Source: Solibacillus sp045640265 (GTDB lineage Bacteria; Bacillota; Bacilli; Bacillales_A; Planococcaceae). From it: 64,000 bases of DNA. Made by a program: the position numbers and the translations under genes. Shown in pieces: positions 53,250-63,077 of the stretch. The notes under the pieces are model-generated. The model was not told the origin of the DNA. It made no database searches and was given only the letters and a program-made list of their open reading frames with translations. Each line of letters begins with the position of its first letter. The stretch's first letter is position 1. Location of the stretch: positions 1 to 64,000 of the forward strand of contig JAZUES010000084.1 of the NCBI GenBank assembly GCA_045640265.1, written 5' to 3'.

Positions 53250-53933
53250 TTAGTCATCAGAATTACCCATACCTGTATAGATTAAAATTAAACGAAGTAG
53301 CTCTAATACTGCAACAGATGCTGCTGCTACATAAGTCATTGCTGCAGCACTTAATACCTTACGTGCAGAGCGTTCTTCTGTATTATTAATAATCCCTAAC
53401 GCAACGACTTCATTCATCGCACGTTTTGAAGCGTCAAACTCTACTGGTAACGTAATTAATTGGAACACCACACCTGCTGCTAATAGTACGATACCGATTA
53501 ACAGTAAATTTGACCATTGTGCAAGAAGCCCAATAATTACAAAAATCCAAGAGAAATTCGAGGCAAAGCTTGCTACTGGCACTAATTTCGAACGGAATGT
53601 TAAGAAAGAATACGCTTCTGCGTGTTGAATTGCATGGCCGACTTCGTGAGCCGCTACCGCTGTACCTGCAAGTGAAGAGTTATAATAATTGTCTTCAGAT
53701 AATGCTACTGTTTTTGTCGCTGGGTTATAGTGATCAGAAAGTACTCCTTGTGTCGGTACTACACGAACATCTGCTAAGCCATGTTGATCTAAAATATATC
53801 GAGCAACTTGTGCACCAGTCATTCCTTTTTCAGCTGGTACCTGCGCAAATTTTTTATATGTGCTTTTTACTTTCATTTGCGCGTAAATAGGTAACAATAG
53901 CACGATTAAAAAGTAAACAATAAACATTCCCAT
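53250..53933 (-). CDS. YugP-type membrane zinc metallopeptidase
   Basis: Protein of 227 residues of the YugP/DUF2232-neighbour zinc peptidase family (PF04298). N-terminal membrane helix, zinc motif AAHEVGHAIQH (HExxH, about residue 95), then two or three helices, and the third-ligand stretch PVEFDASKRA. AAGGAAG precedes ATG 53933. It occupies the slot of ypjB beside ypjA. Substrate unknown; membrane protein turnover is a guess. Confidence 0.88.
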   Translation of the reverse strand: MGMFIVYFLIVLLLPIYAQMKVKSTYKKFAQVPAEKGMTGAQVARYILDQHGLADVRVVPTQGVLSDHYNPATKTVALSEDNYYNSSLAGTAVAAHEVGHAIQHAEAYSFLTFRSKLVPVASFASNFSWIFVIIGLLAQWSNLLLIGIVLLAAGVVFQLITLPVEFDASKRAMNEVVALGIINNTEERSARKVLSAAAMTYVAAASVAVLELLRLILIYTGMGNSDD

Positions 53934-53987
53934 TTTTTTATACTTCCTTTCTCTATCTTACAATTCACTCTCAATTTTATATAGTTT

Positions 53988-54587
53988 TTACAGGCGTTGC
54001 AAATATTCACGCTTGCGACTTTCTAAAAAGGCGAGCAAGATGCATGCAATAGATAGCCAAAATGTGAAATAACCAATTTCACTTGGATACTGGTCAATGA
54101 CACGGTATATTGGCATTTGTCCGAATAAATAATCAATCGCATCATTATGAAGCGTCCATATAGCAGCGACAATAACATGCCAAATTTCAAAACGATATTT
54201 AGGCAAATAAAGAACGGCTTGTACAGCCATTAAAAAATGGGATGCCACAAGCATCCAACCCATCCAACCAATATATCCTGTATCAAGCAATGTTAAAAGA
54301 TTCATAACAACTGCCCATAAGCCGTATTTAATCAGGGTTACAAGCGCTAAGACTTCCATCAATTTAAAGTTTTTACCAAGTAACCAACCTACAATAGCCA
54401 AGCAAAAAAATAAGCTTGCGGTTGGAGAATCCGGAACAAATATATAATATTTTGGATCCGTTATAGCAAGTTGTCCCATATACCAATAATAGCCATATAT
54501 TGTACCGAGTACATTAATTACTAGTAAAATCATTAAAAATACACGCTGATTCAATAAATACTGCAATTGCATAACGAGTGGTTTCAT
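53988..54587 (-). CDS. ypjA: YpjA family membrane protein (DUF1405)
   Basis: Polytopic protein of 199 residues, about six helices, with the DUF1405 signatures YYIFVPDSPTASLFF and TLHNDAIDY. Function unknown. It follows qcrC on the same strand in B. subtilis too, but here a terminator (54726-54753) lies between. AAGGTGA precedes ATG 54587. Confidence 0.92.
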   Translation of the reverse strand: MKPLVMQLQYLLNQRVFLMILLVINVLGTIYGYYWYMGQLAITDPKYYIFVPDSPTASLFFCLAIVGWLLGKNFKLMEVLALVTLIKYGLWAVVMNLLTLLDTGYIGWMGWMLVASHFLMAVQAVLYLPKYRFEIWHVIVAAIWTLHNDAIDYLFGQMPIYRVIDQYPSEIGYFTFWLSIACILLAFLESRKREYLQRL

Positions 54588-54725
54588 ATATTCACCTTCA
54601 TTTCATCTTATTGATAAAATTCATTTCTTATGTATTTTGTGCAACTTAAAAAGCCTACACACGTCTTTAATTATATACATAACGCACCATTACGCAAGTA
54701 TTCGAGACATTTGAAATATTGAAAA

Positions 54726-54753
54726 AAAGAGAGTCAGAAAACTGACCCTCTTT
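54726..54753 (-). terminator. Terminator of qcrABC
   Basis: AAAGAGAGTCAG / CTGACCCTCTTT (one G-U), T-rich on the - strand. Confidence 0.9.
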
Positions 54754-54761
54754 TAAAGAAC

Positions 54762-55553
54762 TTATTCTGCTTCTTTTAATCCAGCGATGAATTCAGCTAA
54801 AACTTGAAGCTCTTCTTCCGTACCACTAAATGCGCCAGCTGGCATACCGCCACGACCATTGTGGATTACATTAGCTACTTCTTCAGCTGTTAATGCATTA
54901 CCTAATAACATTGGACCAGAAACACCAGCTAAGTCCCCACCATGACATCCAATACAAGATGCTTGTGCTTGATAGATTTCATAACCTTCAGAAGTTTCAT
55001 CAACATCTACATCAGGTAATAAACCTAAGTCTTTAGCTGTAATTTCACCTTGTGAATTAACTACTTCCCAGTTAGTCGCTTCAACAGATTCCCAAGTTGT
55101 ATAAATAAGTGCAGCGATACCTAATAACATAAATGCTACTGGTAAAGGACGTTTAGATGGACGACGCTCTGGCGTTGTATCTAAGAATGGTGCTAAAGCT
55201 AATGTAATAAATGCGATACCTGGAATAATTAATCCAAAGATATTATATGGACCAGATGCATACGTATATTTTAATAATTGGTACATTGATAAGAAGTACC
55301 AGTCCGGTAACGGAATATAAGATGCATTGGTTGGATCTGCCGGACCTTCAAGAGGTGAAGGGTGAGCGACAGTTAACAGTAAATATCCAATTAAGAATAC
55401 AGCTCCTACCATCCACTCTTTTAATAAGAAATCTGGCCAGAAAGCTTCTGTTTTACCAGGATACTCGGTATAATCTTTCGGTACGTTCGCCATACGGTTA
55501 TTCGCTTTAATTCGAGAATCTCCAACGAACTTCATACCTTTTCCGCGTTGCAT
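54762..55553 (-). CDS. qcrC: Menaquinol:cytochrome c reductase, cytochrome b/c subunit
   Basis: Protein of 263 residues: three membrane helices equal to subunit IV of b6f-type complexes (with PDWYFLSMYQLLKY) fused to a C-terminal cytochrome c domain with CIGCH (C200, C203, H204) and Met in GGMPAG. It carries electrons from the Rieske centre to soluble or anchored cytochrome c. AAAGGAGGGG precedes ATG 55553. Last gene of qcrABC. Confidence 0.97.
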   Translation of the reverse strand: MQRGKGMKFVGDSRIKANNRMANVPKDYTEYPGKTEAFWPDFLLKEWMVGAVFLIGYLLLTVAHPSPLEGPADPTNASYIPLPDWYFLSMYQLLKYTYASGPYNIFGLIIPGIAFITLALAPFLDTTPERRPSKRPLPVAFMLLGIAALIYTTWESVEATNWEVVNSQGEITAKDLGLLPDVDVDETSEGYEIYQAQASCIGCHGGDLAGVSGPMLLGNALTAEEVANVIHNGRGGMPAGAFSGTEEELQVLAEFIAGLKEAE

Positions 55554-55595
55554 AATGTGTCCCCTCCTTTAGTAAATTATAAAGTTTGATTCAGA

Positions 55596-56270
55596 TCATA
55601 GAGGACCTGAAATACCTTGTTTGCGGATCATAATAAAGTGAACTGCCAATAATGCAAATAGTACTGCAGGTAAGAAGAATACGTGAATTGCAAAGAAACG
55701 AGTTAAAGTTTGTGCACCGATGATCGTAGAGTCACCAGAAAGTAAAATTTTAATCGTATCACCAAGGAATGGTACTGAAGCAGCAATTTCTAAAGCTACT
55801 TTTGTTGCAAATAACGCTTTCATGTCCCAAGGTAATAAATAACCTGTGAAACCTAAACCTAACATAACCCCAAAAATACCTACACCAACTAACCAGTTTA
55901 ATTCACGAGGTTTCTTGTATGAACCTGTGAAGAATACACGAAGCGTATGTAAGAACATCATTACGATAACTAATGAAGCCCCCCAGTGGTGCATACCACG
56001 TACGATTTCACCGAATGCTACTTCGTTTTGTAAGTAATAAACTGACTTCCAAGCATTTTCAACGTCTGGTACATAGTACATTGTTAAGAACATACCAGAT
56101 AAAATTTGAATTACTGTAATGAAGAATGTTAATCCCCCGAAACAGTATACGAATGCTGAAAAGTGATGGGCAGGGTTAACGTGCTCTGGCACTTCGTGGT
56201 CGGCAATATCACGCCAAATAGGAGTAATATCTAAACGTTCATCGACCCAATCATAAATTTTGTTTAGCAC
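55596..56270 (-). CDS. qcrB: Menaquinol:cytochrome c reductase, cytochrome b subunit
   Basis: Short b6-type cytochrome b of 224 residues with four helices and two haems. His ligands are in HHWGASLVIVMMFLHTLRVF and AIHVFFLPAVLFALLAVH. Length equals B. subtilis QcrB. The start is GTG 56270, nine bases after AGGGGG. It lies between qcrA (21-base gap) and qcrC. Confidence 0.97.
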   Translation of the reverse strand: MLNKIYDWVDERLDITPIWRDIADHEVPEHVNPAHHFSAFVYCFGGLTFFITVIQILSGMFLTMYYVPDVENAWKSVYYLQNEVAFGEIVRGMHHWGASLVIVMMFLHTLRVFFTGSYKKPRELNWLVGVGIFGVMLGLGFTGYLLPWDMKALFATKVALEIAASVPFLGDTIKILLSGDSTIIGAQTLTRFFAIHVFFLPAVLFALLAVHFIMIRKQGISGPL

Positions 56271-56291
56271 TGTGTCGTACCCCCTAACTTA

Positions 56292-56795
56292 TTAACTGTG
56301 TGTGTTTGCGATTCTTTTCCCAAGCATTAAGAAGCCATCGTTTTCTGCCACTTCATACATATCAAGCGGACCAACTGGCGGTGTCCCTTTTACGTTTACA
56401 CCATTTTTCTCATAACGTCCTCCATGACATGCACAGAAGAATTGATTTGCGAAGTCTGGATTGCTTTCCCAGTTCACTGTGCATCCTAAGTGCTTACATA
56501 CAGGTGACAATGCAATAATTTGATCGCCTTCCTTGTAAACCCAAGCTGCATCAGAAACTTCTGATTTGTACCAAGCATCTGTTTGTTCATACGAGAAGTC
56601 AACTTTTACTGGTGATTCTGTGATATCTGTAACTTTTTGACTCGTCTGTACGAAATCTCCTTCTTCCTTCGTTTGAAGAATTGGGTCAATTGCAAAACGA
56701 ACCATTGGCATTAACATACCAGCCGCCATAAATCCACCTACACCAGTAATTGTGTACGTTAAAAATTGACGTCGCGTAACTCGATTATTACTCAT
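56292..56795 (-). CDS. qcrA: Menaquinol:cytochrome c reductase, Rieske iron-sulphur subunit
   Basis: Protein of 167 residues with a twin-arginine N-terminus (TRRQFLTY), one membrane helix and the Rieske fold. The 2Fe-2S ligands are in CKHLGC and CACHGGRY. AGAGGGGGG precedes ATG 56795. First gene of qcrABC, which has its own promoter after ypiF. Confidence 0.97.
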   Translation of the reverse strand: MSNNRVTRRQFLTYTITGVGGFMAAGMLMPMVRFAIDPILQTKEEGDFVQTSQKVTDITESPVKVDFSYEQTDAWYKSEVSDAAWVYKEGDQIIALSPVCKHLGCTVNWESNPDFANQFFCACHGGRYEKNGVNVKGTPPVGPLDMYEVAENDGFLMLGKRIANTHS

Positions 56796-56872
56796 ATTTT
56801 TCCCCCCTCTTACTAAAAGGTCAGTCCAACGGACATATACTTTTACAAATAGTAAATAACTAGGACATATCT

Positions 56873-56901
56873 ATGATATATCATGTGAATAACTTGGTCA
56901 A
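56873..56901 (-). promoter_or_regulatory. Promoter of qcrABC
   Basis: On the - strand: TTGACC (56901-56896), 17 bases, TATCAT (56878-56873), giving a leader of about 70 bases. The -10 overlaps a palindrome ATGATATATCAT (56873-56884). Confidence 0.65.
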
Positions 56902-56961
56902 TATTGCATTCATTTCCAAAAGTATACTTTGTGAACATTTAATGAAACTAATTTATTCCAA

Positions 56962-57405
56962 TTATGACCAAACTTTTGTTAATACAGGAATAATTTGTTT
57001 AATTTGTTCCTCTAGAATGCGTTGTTTTACAGTTTTATCCATGGATTCTAATGGAATAGATGGTAACCAAATAATATCACATTGTTCTTTTTGTGTATTC
57101 CATTTCGAATCACATGTCATAAATATGACAGATTTAAAACCTGAATCTGTTAATTGTTGTTGCAAAGAATATGTTAAATTAACATCTCTTGTTTGATCCG
57201 TATAAGAAAATGGTGGCAGTAGCACTAATCGACCACGAAACTGTTGTTCAACAAAAGCTGTTAATGTCATTAAATATTCTGTTGCAGAACTACTCTGTTT
57301 AATCCCCTGCTCTGAAAAATCTAATTGAACTAGTGGAACAATCGCTGTATCGATAAATTGTTTATTTGCTTGGAACTGTTCAACATCACTAACTTTAAAA
57401 ATCAC
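56962..57405 (-). CDS. ypiF: YpiF family protein (DUF2487)
   Basis: Cytoplasmic protein of 147 residues; B. subtilis YpiF is the same size and sits in the same place before qcrA. An alpha/beta fold seems likely (LVLLPPFSYTD, VIFMTCDSKW). No catalytic motif; function unknown. GTG 57405 follows AGGGGGA. Confidence 0.88.
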   Translation of the reverse strand: MIFKVSDVEQFQANKQFIDTAIVPLVQLDFSEQGIKQSSSATEYLMTLTAFVEQQFRGRLVLLPPFSYTDQTRDVNLTYSLQQQLTDSGFKSVIFMTCDSKWNTQKEQCDIIWLPSIPLESMDKTVKQRILEEQIKQIIPVLTKVWS

Positions 57406-57454
57406 AAAAATTCCCCCTGAATCACAATAAAGTTTGTATTCTATAGTAGTTTCC

Positions 57455-58006
57455 TTATTTTGAATGCTTTAAAGCCTGCAATAAATTCGATAATTCAAAA
57501 AAGCGTTCTTTATCGCCTGCATCAAGGGCATCATCAATTTCATTTAAAATTTGTTGTTCTTGAAATTCAAACAAACTATTTTCAAGTAGTTTCTCTGCAG
57601 CAATTCGGTCCTTTTCATTAATAACAACATCATTCGGAACATATGGATTTTCCTCTAAAACCGCCAAATACAAAGGATCTGGCGGTATATTTGGAAAGTT
57701 TAATTGCACATACATTGACTTCTGTGCATTTAAACGTAATTCATGAAACGATTTTTCTGCATCTGAAGTCATAATATTTTCTTTGTAAAATCGAAATGGT
57801 ATGCTCGTCGTTTCCACAGTCGACATGACAATTGCTCTTGGACAATAATGAGCATCGTCAACAAAGTGGACATTTTCTAACAATTCATCGTTACTTAATA
57901 AGTAATTTAAAATCCATACCCCTTCTCGACGTTTCAGTTGGAAATTTTTTAAGAACCATCTAATGAAGACCTTTTTATCATGTAATGGTACGGAATACGT
58001 CAACAT
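57455..58006 (-). CDS. ypiB: YpiB family protein (UPF0302)
   Basis: Protein of 183 residues. UPF0302 N-terminal domain (KKVFIRWFLKNFQLKRREGVWILNYLL is typical; read here in pieces KKVFIRWFL and GVWILNYL) and a short C-terminal IDEAL-type helix pair (IDDALDAGDKERFFELS), a motif known from ClpC/Mec-related and competence regulators. Function unknown. GGGAGG precedes ATG 58006; it lies 12 bases after ypiA. Confidence 0.9.
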   Translation of the reverse strand: MLTYSVPLHDKKVFIRWFLKNFQLKRREGVWILNYLLSNDELLENVHFVDDAHYCPRAIVMSTVETTSIPFRFYKENIMTSDAEKSFHELRLNAQKSMYVQLNFPNIPPDPLYLAVLEENPYVPNDVVINEKDRIAAEKLLENSLFEFQEQQILNEIDDALDAGDKERFFELSNLLQALKHSK

Positions 58007-58018
58007 GCAATCCTCCCT

Positions 58019-59263
58019 TTACTCAAATCGCTCTAATAGGTCATGCCATTGCTGTTCGGTAGGTTGTAATTCTACAAGCTTTTGAGCGATTTTTTTCGCT
58101 TCTTTCTGTTTGCCATCCTCAACTAGGAACAGGCAATATTTTTCTAAAAACTCGACGTCCTCATTGAAATCATTATATGCGAGTGTATAAATTTCGTATG
58201 CTTTATCAAATTGTTCTTCTTCATTATAGGCGTTCGCAACGAACGGATATAACGACACCCATTCAAACTCATTTTTTTGTAATTGTTCAAATAGCTCTAT
58301 AACATCTTCATAGCGTTTTTGTGTGCTATAAACAGACATTAGTACTAAAATAGCTTCCATATACTCTGGGTCAAGTGCAATCGCTTCATTTAAAAACTCA
58401 ATGGCTTCGTCAGGTTTACTATTTTTCAGCGCCATTTTTCCAGCAAATAAGAATAATGACTTATCATATTCGTCACGTTTTAAACCTTCTTTAATGACCT
58501 TTAAAGCACGCTCGTTATCTTCTTGCATTGCATAGCTTTCCGCTAATAATAAATAGGCTGCGAAGTAATCAGGATCAAGCTCTTTTAAATCTTCTAATTG
58601 CTTAATCGCTAATTCATAGTTTTGAATTTGGAAAGCTGCATAACCCGAACCAAATAATAAATCTGGTGATACTTCCTCTTCAAGCGCTTCCATATAATAA
58701 TCAAGCGCAGTCTCATACGCTGCACCCGCACGGTATACTTCAGCTAGGCGCTGAGCAAGTACTGTACCTGCAAACTTCTTATCCATTTCATAAAGTTCTT
58801 CATAAATGCGAACAGCTTCTGAAAAACGTCCAGTTTCGAATAATAGTTCTGCCTTTGCAAATTGTAATAATGGCTCATTCGGTAAAATTTGTAACGCTTC
58901 GTTAATACGGATTTCTGCTACTTCGAATAATCCTTGCATTTGATAGTAATCAGCTAATACTAATAATGCTTGCGGGTACTCTGGTGCATCATCTTTTATA
59001 GCCATTAATAAATCTAGTGCATCATCTTCTTCGCCAAGTTCGATTAAAACACCTGCACGATCGATTGCAATTTGTGCTTCTTCTGGGAATAAAAATTGTA
59101 AATGTTCAAATACACGGTTTGCTTCGTTCATATAACCGTAATGTGTTAATGCCTCGGCAACTTCATATTGTGCTGATGGTTCAGCATCCATTAAAAATGA
59201 TTCAAGAAGTTGATCGATTAATTGTAGATTTCCTTCTTGGATTGCTTGTATTAATTGTTCCAT
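58019..59263 (-). CDS. ypiA: TPR-repeat protein
   Basis: Protein of 414 residues made almost wholly of tetratricopeptide repeats (at least eight; for example AVRIYEELYEMDKKFAG and AIEFLNEAIALDPEYMEA), strongly acidic. A scaffold for protein contacts in the cytoplasm. It is syntenic with B. subtilis ypiA, but here a terminator separates it from aroA, so it heads ypiA-ypiB-ypiF. AAAGGTGAG precedes ATG 59263. The promoter in 59264-59480 is not clear. Confidence 0.93.
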   Translation of the reverse strand: MEQLIQAIQEGNLQLIDQLLESFLMDAEPSAQYEVAEALTHYGYMNEANRVFEHLQFLFPEEAQIAIDRAGVLIELGEEDDALDLLMAIKDDAPEYPQALLVLADYYQMQGLFEVAEIRINEALQILPNEPLLQFAKAELLFETGRFSEAVRIYEELYEMDKKFAGTVLAQRLAEVYRAGAAYETALDYYMEALEEEVSPDLLFGSGYAAFQIQNYELAIKQLEDLKELDPDYFAAYLLLAESYAMQEDNERALKVIKEGLKRDEYDKSLFLFAGKMALKNSKPDEAIEFLNEAIALDPEYMEAILVLMSVYSTQKRYEDVIELFEQLQKNEFEWVSLYPFVANAYNEEEQFDKAYEIYTLAYNDFNEDVEFLEKYCLFLVEDGKQKEAKKIAQKLVELQPTEQQWHDLLERFE

Positions 59264-59485
59264 AGTTACTCACCTTTTCCTACTTTATCAATATTATGCT
59301 ACACAACTGCGGGACGCTTCACAAGGAAAAGTAGTTGATTTTTTTTATTTGTTTATTATATGGATAAAAATATACATATTTAGGGGATTGTCAGAGCTAT
59401 TACATCTAAATAAAGATTCTATTAAGCCGCTTTGATAAATAATTGTCGTAATATTTCACTTATTGAAAATTTCCGCTATAAAAAA

Positions 59486-59505
59486 GCGGCGAGTTGATTC
59501 GCCGC
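59486..59505 (-). terminator. Terminator of aroA
   Basis: GCGGCGA / TCGCCGC, six-base loop, then TTTTTTATA on the - strand. Confidence 0.92.
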
Positions 59506-59514
59506 AATTTTTGA

Positions 59515-60804
59515 TTATTTGATTAAGCTTTCTACATGTTCGAAGAAGTTAGGATAGGATACTGCGATGCATTCTGAGTCGTCTAGTTCTACTTTTCCTT
59601 CTGCAATAAGTGCAGCGACTGCCCCCATCATGCCGATGCGGTGGTCGCCATATGTTTTTAAAGTAGCCCCGTGTAAAGCAGTTGGGCCTTCAATAATCAT
59701 GCCATCATCTGTTGCTTCAATGTTAGCGCCTAATTTTTTTAGTTCATTGACTACTGCATCAATGCGGTTCGTTTCTTTTACTTTTAATTCTTCGGCATCT
59801 TTAATAATGGTTTTACCCTTCGCTTGTGTTGCAAGTAGCGCAATAATCGGAATTTCGTCAATTAAACGAGGAATGATTGCACCCGAAATCGTCGTTCCTT
59901 GTAATTGAGAGGTTTCGATGGTAATCGTTGCAGTTGGTTCTGCCGCCTTTTCATCATCAATCTCAATCGTCATTTGGGCACCCATATTTTGAAGTACTTC
60001 AATAATGCCATCGCGCGTTTCATTTACGCCGACATTATTCATCACAATTCGGCTATTTTCTGTAATGGCACCCGCTACTAAGAAAAAGGCCGCGGATGAA
60101 ATGTCACCAGGTACATTCACATGTGTCCCTGTTAACGCTTGACCTCCTTCAAATGAAATAACTCCGTCTTCTACTGAAATATCCGCGCCAAATTGACGTA
60201 GCATACGCTCAGTATGATCACGTGATACTTCACGTTCACGAACAATCGTCGTTCCTTCCGCACGAAGTCCAGCAAGTAAAATAGCAGATTTCACTTGTGC
60301 ACTTGCTACAGGCATTTTGTAATCAATTGCTTTTAGAGGACTACCTTGAATCGCAAGCGGTGTGAATTGTCCATTTTCACGGCCCGCGATTTGCGCACCC
60401 ATTAAACGAAGTGGATCTGCTACGCGACGCATTGGACGCTTGCCAATTGAAGCATCACCCGTCATGACCGTATGTAAATTCGTGCCTGATAGAATGCCGA
60501 GCATTAAACGTGTTGTCGTACCAGAGTTTCCCGTATAAAGTACTTCTTTCGGTTCCATCCAGTTTTCCATGCCTGGACTTTCAATCGTAACATTCGTTCC
60601 GTCTACTTCAATATGAACGCCAAGCTTTTTAAAGCAATCAATCGTACTCAGGCAATCTTCGCCTAATAAAAAACCATTCACCGTTGTTTTACCTTTTGCA
60701 ATCGACCCAAACATCACTGAACGGTGAGAAATAGATTTATCACCGGGTACAGTAATTTCACCTTGTAATGATGATTGTCTATAATTCAACATTTTTGAAG
60801 TCAA
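59515..60804 (-). CDS. aroA: 3-phosphoshikimate 1-carboxyvinyltransferase (EPSP synthase)
   Basis: Sixth step of the shikimate pathway, 429 residues (named aroE in B. subtilis). Class II-type features: VPGDKSISHRSVMFG, LGNSGTTTRL-like YTGNSGTTTRL, SAQVKSAILLAGL and the C-terminal YGDHRIGM. The start is TTG 60804, eight bases after AGGGAGGG; an ATG four codons in is too far from that site. Last gene of the aroB-aroH-hisC-tyrA-aroA cluster. Confidence 0.97.
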   Translation of the reverse strand: MTSKMLNYRQSSLQGEITVPGDKSISHRSVMFGSIAKGKTTVNGFLLGEDCLSTIDCFKKLGVHIEVDGTNVTIESPGMENWMEPKEVLYTGNSGTTTRLMLGILSGTNLHTVMTGDASIGKRPMRRVADPLRLMGAQIAGRENGQFTPLAIQGSPLKAIDYKMPVASAQVKSAILLAGLRAEGTTIVREREVSRDHTERMLRQFGADISVEDGVISFEGGQALTGTHVNVPGDISSAAFFLVAGAITENSRIVMNNVGVNETRDGIIEVLQNMGAQMTIEIDDEKAAEPTATITIETSQLQGTTISGAIIPRLIDEIPIIALLATQAKGKTIIKDAEELKVKETNRIDAVVNELKKLGANIEATDDGMIIEGPTALHGATLKTYGDHRIGMMGAVAALIAEGKVELDDSECIAVSYPNFFEHVESLIK

Positions 60805-60827
60805 TAAAATCCCTCCCTAGAAAAATA

Positions 60828-60851
60828 CATCTCGCCTAGAGTAGCGAGATG
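60828..60851 (-). terminator. Weak hairpin between tyrA and aroA
   Basis: CATCTCGC / GCGAGATG, eight-base loop, followed on the - strand by TATTTTTC. Probably a partial terminator that lowers aroA expression. Confidence 0.5.
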
Positions 60852-60857
60852 CGATGT

Positions 60858-61955
60858 TTATGAAATATGCGTATCGTAATTTGCCTTATGGGCAATACAC
60901 TTTGCGGCACGTTCACGGTCTACATTTGATTGGAAACTAATCACAAGAATCCCGAAAACATCGACGCGTGTTTCCACGATACGAATATTTGTAATACTAA
61001 TATTTTCTTCAGCTAAATAGCCTGTTATTTCTGAAATAACACCTGGATAGTCTGGGATATCTACATATAAATCATACGGCACATATAACGCACCATTTGC
61101 TATTGGTAAACTATCTCGAACATCACGTGCATGTGAAAAATACGTTTCAATCGCCGTTTCATCGCCCTCTTTAAGCAATTGTCGTACACGATTCATTTCC
61201 TCAAGCCATGTATCTAACTGGCCAACAAGCTCTTTACGATTTTGCATTGTTATATCACGCCAAAGCGCTGGATTTGATGAGGCTATACGTGTAATATCAC
61301 GGAAGCCACCTGCTGCTAGTGATGTCGTCATCGGAAAAGCTTTCTTCTCAAAGTTTAACTGATGGACTAACGAAGCAGCAACAATATGCGGGAAGTGACT
61401 GACAACTGCTGTCATATGGTCATGCACTTTCGCATCCACGACCACCATCTTCCCTAACGTAAATTTTAACAAATCATCAAGTGCGGAAAGCTTCTCGATT
61501 TCTTCACCTTCATTTGGTGTTAACATATAATACGCATTTTCGAGTAAGTACGGCTTCGCAGCGGTAATTCCACTTTTATGCGAGCCTGCCATTGGATGCC
61601 CCCCGATAAACGTGATACCAAGTTGGCGCAATTCGGCAGCCTTCTCCATGATTTGCACTTTCGTACTACCTGTATCTGTAAGGATAACGCCGCGTTTTAA
61701 GTCCCATGATTTTAATTGCTCCATAAATTGGAGCGTAACGTTAACGGGTGTACCAAAAATAATGACATCTGCTTGTTTGGCAAATGTAGCTGGATCATCT
61801 ACTACTTCGTGCACAACGCCTAATGTGCTAGCTAATTGTCTTGTTTTTTCATGGGAGTCGTAGCCAAACACTTTCGTACGCGGAGCCTTTTGTAGAGCGA
61901 GTGCAACGGATCCGCCAATTAGTCCAAGTCCGATTACGAAAACATTACGTGTCAT
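60858..61955 (-). CDS. tyrA: Prephenate dehydrogenase
   Basis: NAD-dependent enzyme of 365 residues for tyrosine synthesis. Dinucleotide loop GLGLIGGSVA (8-17), FGTPVNVTL, GGHPMAGSHKSG, SHFPHIVAA, and a C-terminal ACT domain (about 290-360, DIPDYPGVISEITGYLAEEN), suggesting tyrosine feedback. ATG 61955 follows AAGGAG and overlaps the hisC stop by four bases (ATGA). Confidence 0.97.
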   Translation of the reverse strand: MTRNVFVIGLGLIGGSVALALQKAPRTKVFGYDSHEKTRQLASTLGVVHEVVDDPATFAKQADVIIFGTPVNVTLQFMEQLKSWDLKRGVILTDTGSTKVQIMEKAAELRQLGITFIGGHPMAGSHKSGITAAKPYLLENAYYMLTPNEGEEIEKLSALDDLLKFTLGKMVVVDAKVHDHMTAVVSHFPHIVAASLVHQLNFEKKAFPMTTSLAAGGFRDITRIASSNPALWRDITMQNRKELVGQLDTWLEEMNRVRQLLKEGDETAIETYFSHARDVRDSLPIANGALYVPYDLYVDIPDYPGVISEITGYLAEENISITNIRIVETRVDVFGILVISFQSNVDRERAAKCIAHKANYDTHIS

Positions 61956-63052
61956 GCAAAGACTCCTTGCTCCGTCAATACGTCTTCAAGCAATTGTAAA
62001 AACTTCGCATTTTGCGCTTCTGTGCCAATTGTGACACGAATATATCCATCTAAACCAAGGGCAGCTCCACTTCGAATAATAAAGCCGCGCTTCATCATTT
62101 CTTCAAACACAACTTGACTGCTCGTTTTCACTTCAAACATGATAAAGTTTGTTTGAGATGGGAAGTAGTGTAGATTATGCTTTTCACAAAATGCGACATA
62201 TTGCTTTTTACCGATTTCATTGGCTTCACGGCAACTTTTTATATACTCTTGGTCAGCAAGTGCAATTTGTGCCACACTTTGACTTAGAATCGTATTGTTA
62301 AACGGCGCACGCACTGGATCTAATTTCGCAATAACATCTGCTTGTGCAATCCCATATCCAACACGGAATGAAGCTAAGCCATACGCTTTAGAGAATGTGC
62401 GAAGTAAAATTAAATTTTTATAATCGCGGAAGTAATGTAATGTATCTTTAAATTTTGATGTGTTTACATATTCAATGTACGCTTCATCTAACACGACAAA
62501 TACATCTTCAGGCACTTTTGCTAAAAAGGCACTTAACTCTTCATCAGATACAAGTGTTCCTGTTGGATTATTTGGATTACATACCCAAACGACTGAAGTA
62601 TTTTCATCGATTGCTGCTAACATCGCATCCAAATCGTGAACACCGTCTTTCATCGGAACTTTGCGAACTTCTGCGCCTTCTATTTCAGCATTATGCCAAT
62701 ATTGAGAGAAGGAAAGATCCGCCATGACCGTATTAATCCCTGGATATAGTAATGCACGTGTGATAATAGAGATTAAATCGTCCGAACCATTTCCTAAAAT
62801 GAGTTCGCTTTCTTCTACACTGTAAAAGTTTGCTAAAGCTGTACGTAAATTTTGAGCGTACCCATCAGGATAAATGGCATGGTTTGATGCATCCGCTTGT
62901 AAAAATTGTTTTACGTTAGATGAGCTACCGAACGGATTTTCATTGGATGCTAACTTCACAACTTCTTCTAATCCAAACTGTTTTTTTACTTCATCAATGG
63001 GCTTCCCTGGTTGGTAAGCTTTCATTCCAAATAATTGTTGTTTCCACTTCAT
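61952..63052 (-). CDS. hisC: Histidinol-phosphate / aromatic aminotransferase
   Basis: PLP aminotransferase of 366 residues. PLP lysine in RTFSKAYGLASFRVGY, with NPNNPTGT and LDEAYIEYV. In B. subtilis the hisC gene of this cluster serves both histidine and tyrosine/phenylalanine synthesis; its place beside tyrA and aroH fits that double role. GAGGAGA precedes ATG 63052. Only 25 bases separate it from aroH, so no trp genes lie between. Confidence 0.95.
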   Translation of the reverse strand: MKWKQQLFGMKAYQPGKPIDEVKKQFGLEEVVKLASNENPFGSSSNVKQFLQADASNHAIYPDGYAQNLRTALANFYSVEESELILGNGSDDLISIITRALLYPGINTVMADLSFSQYWHNAEIEGAEVRKVPMKDGVHDLDAMLAAIDENTSVVWVCNPNNPTGTLVSDEELSAFLAKVPEDVFVVLDEAYIEYVNTSKFKDTLHYFRDYKNLILLRTFSKAYGLASFRVGYGIAQADVIAKLDPVRAPFNNTILSQSVAQIALADQEYIKSCREANEIGKKQYVAFCEKHNLHYFPSQTNFIMFEVKTSSQVVFEEMMKRGFIIRSGAALGLDGYIRVTIGTEAQNAKFLQLLEDVLTEQGVFA

Positions 63053-63077
63053 CGTAAACGTCTCCTCTATTTGGCCG

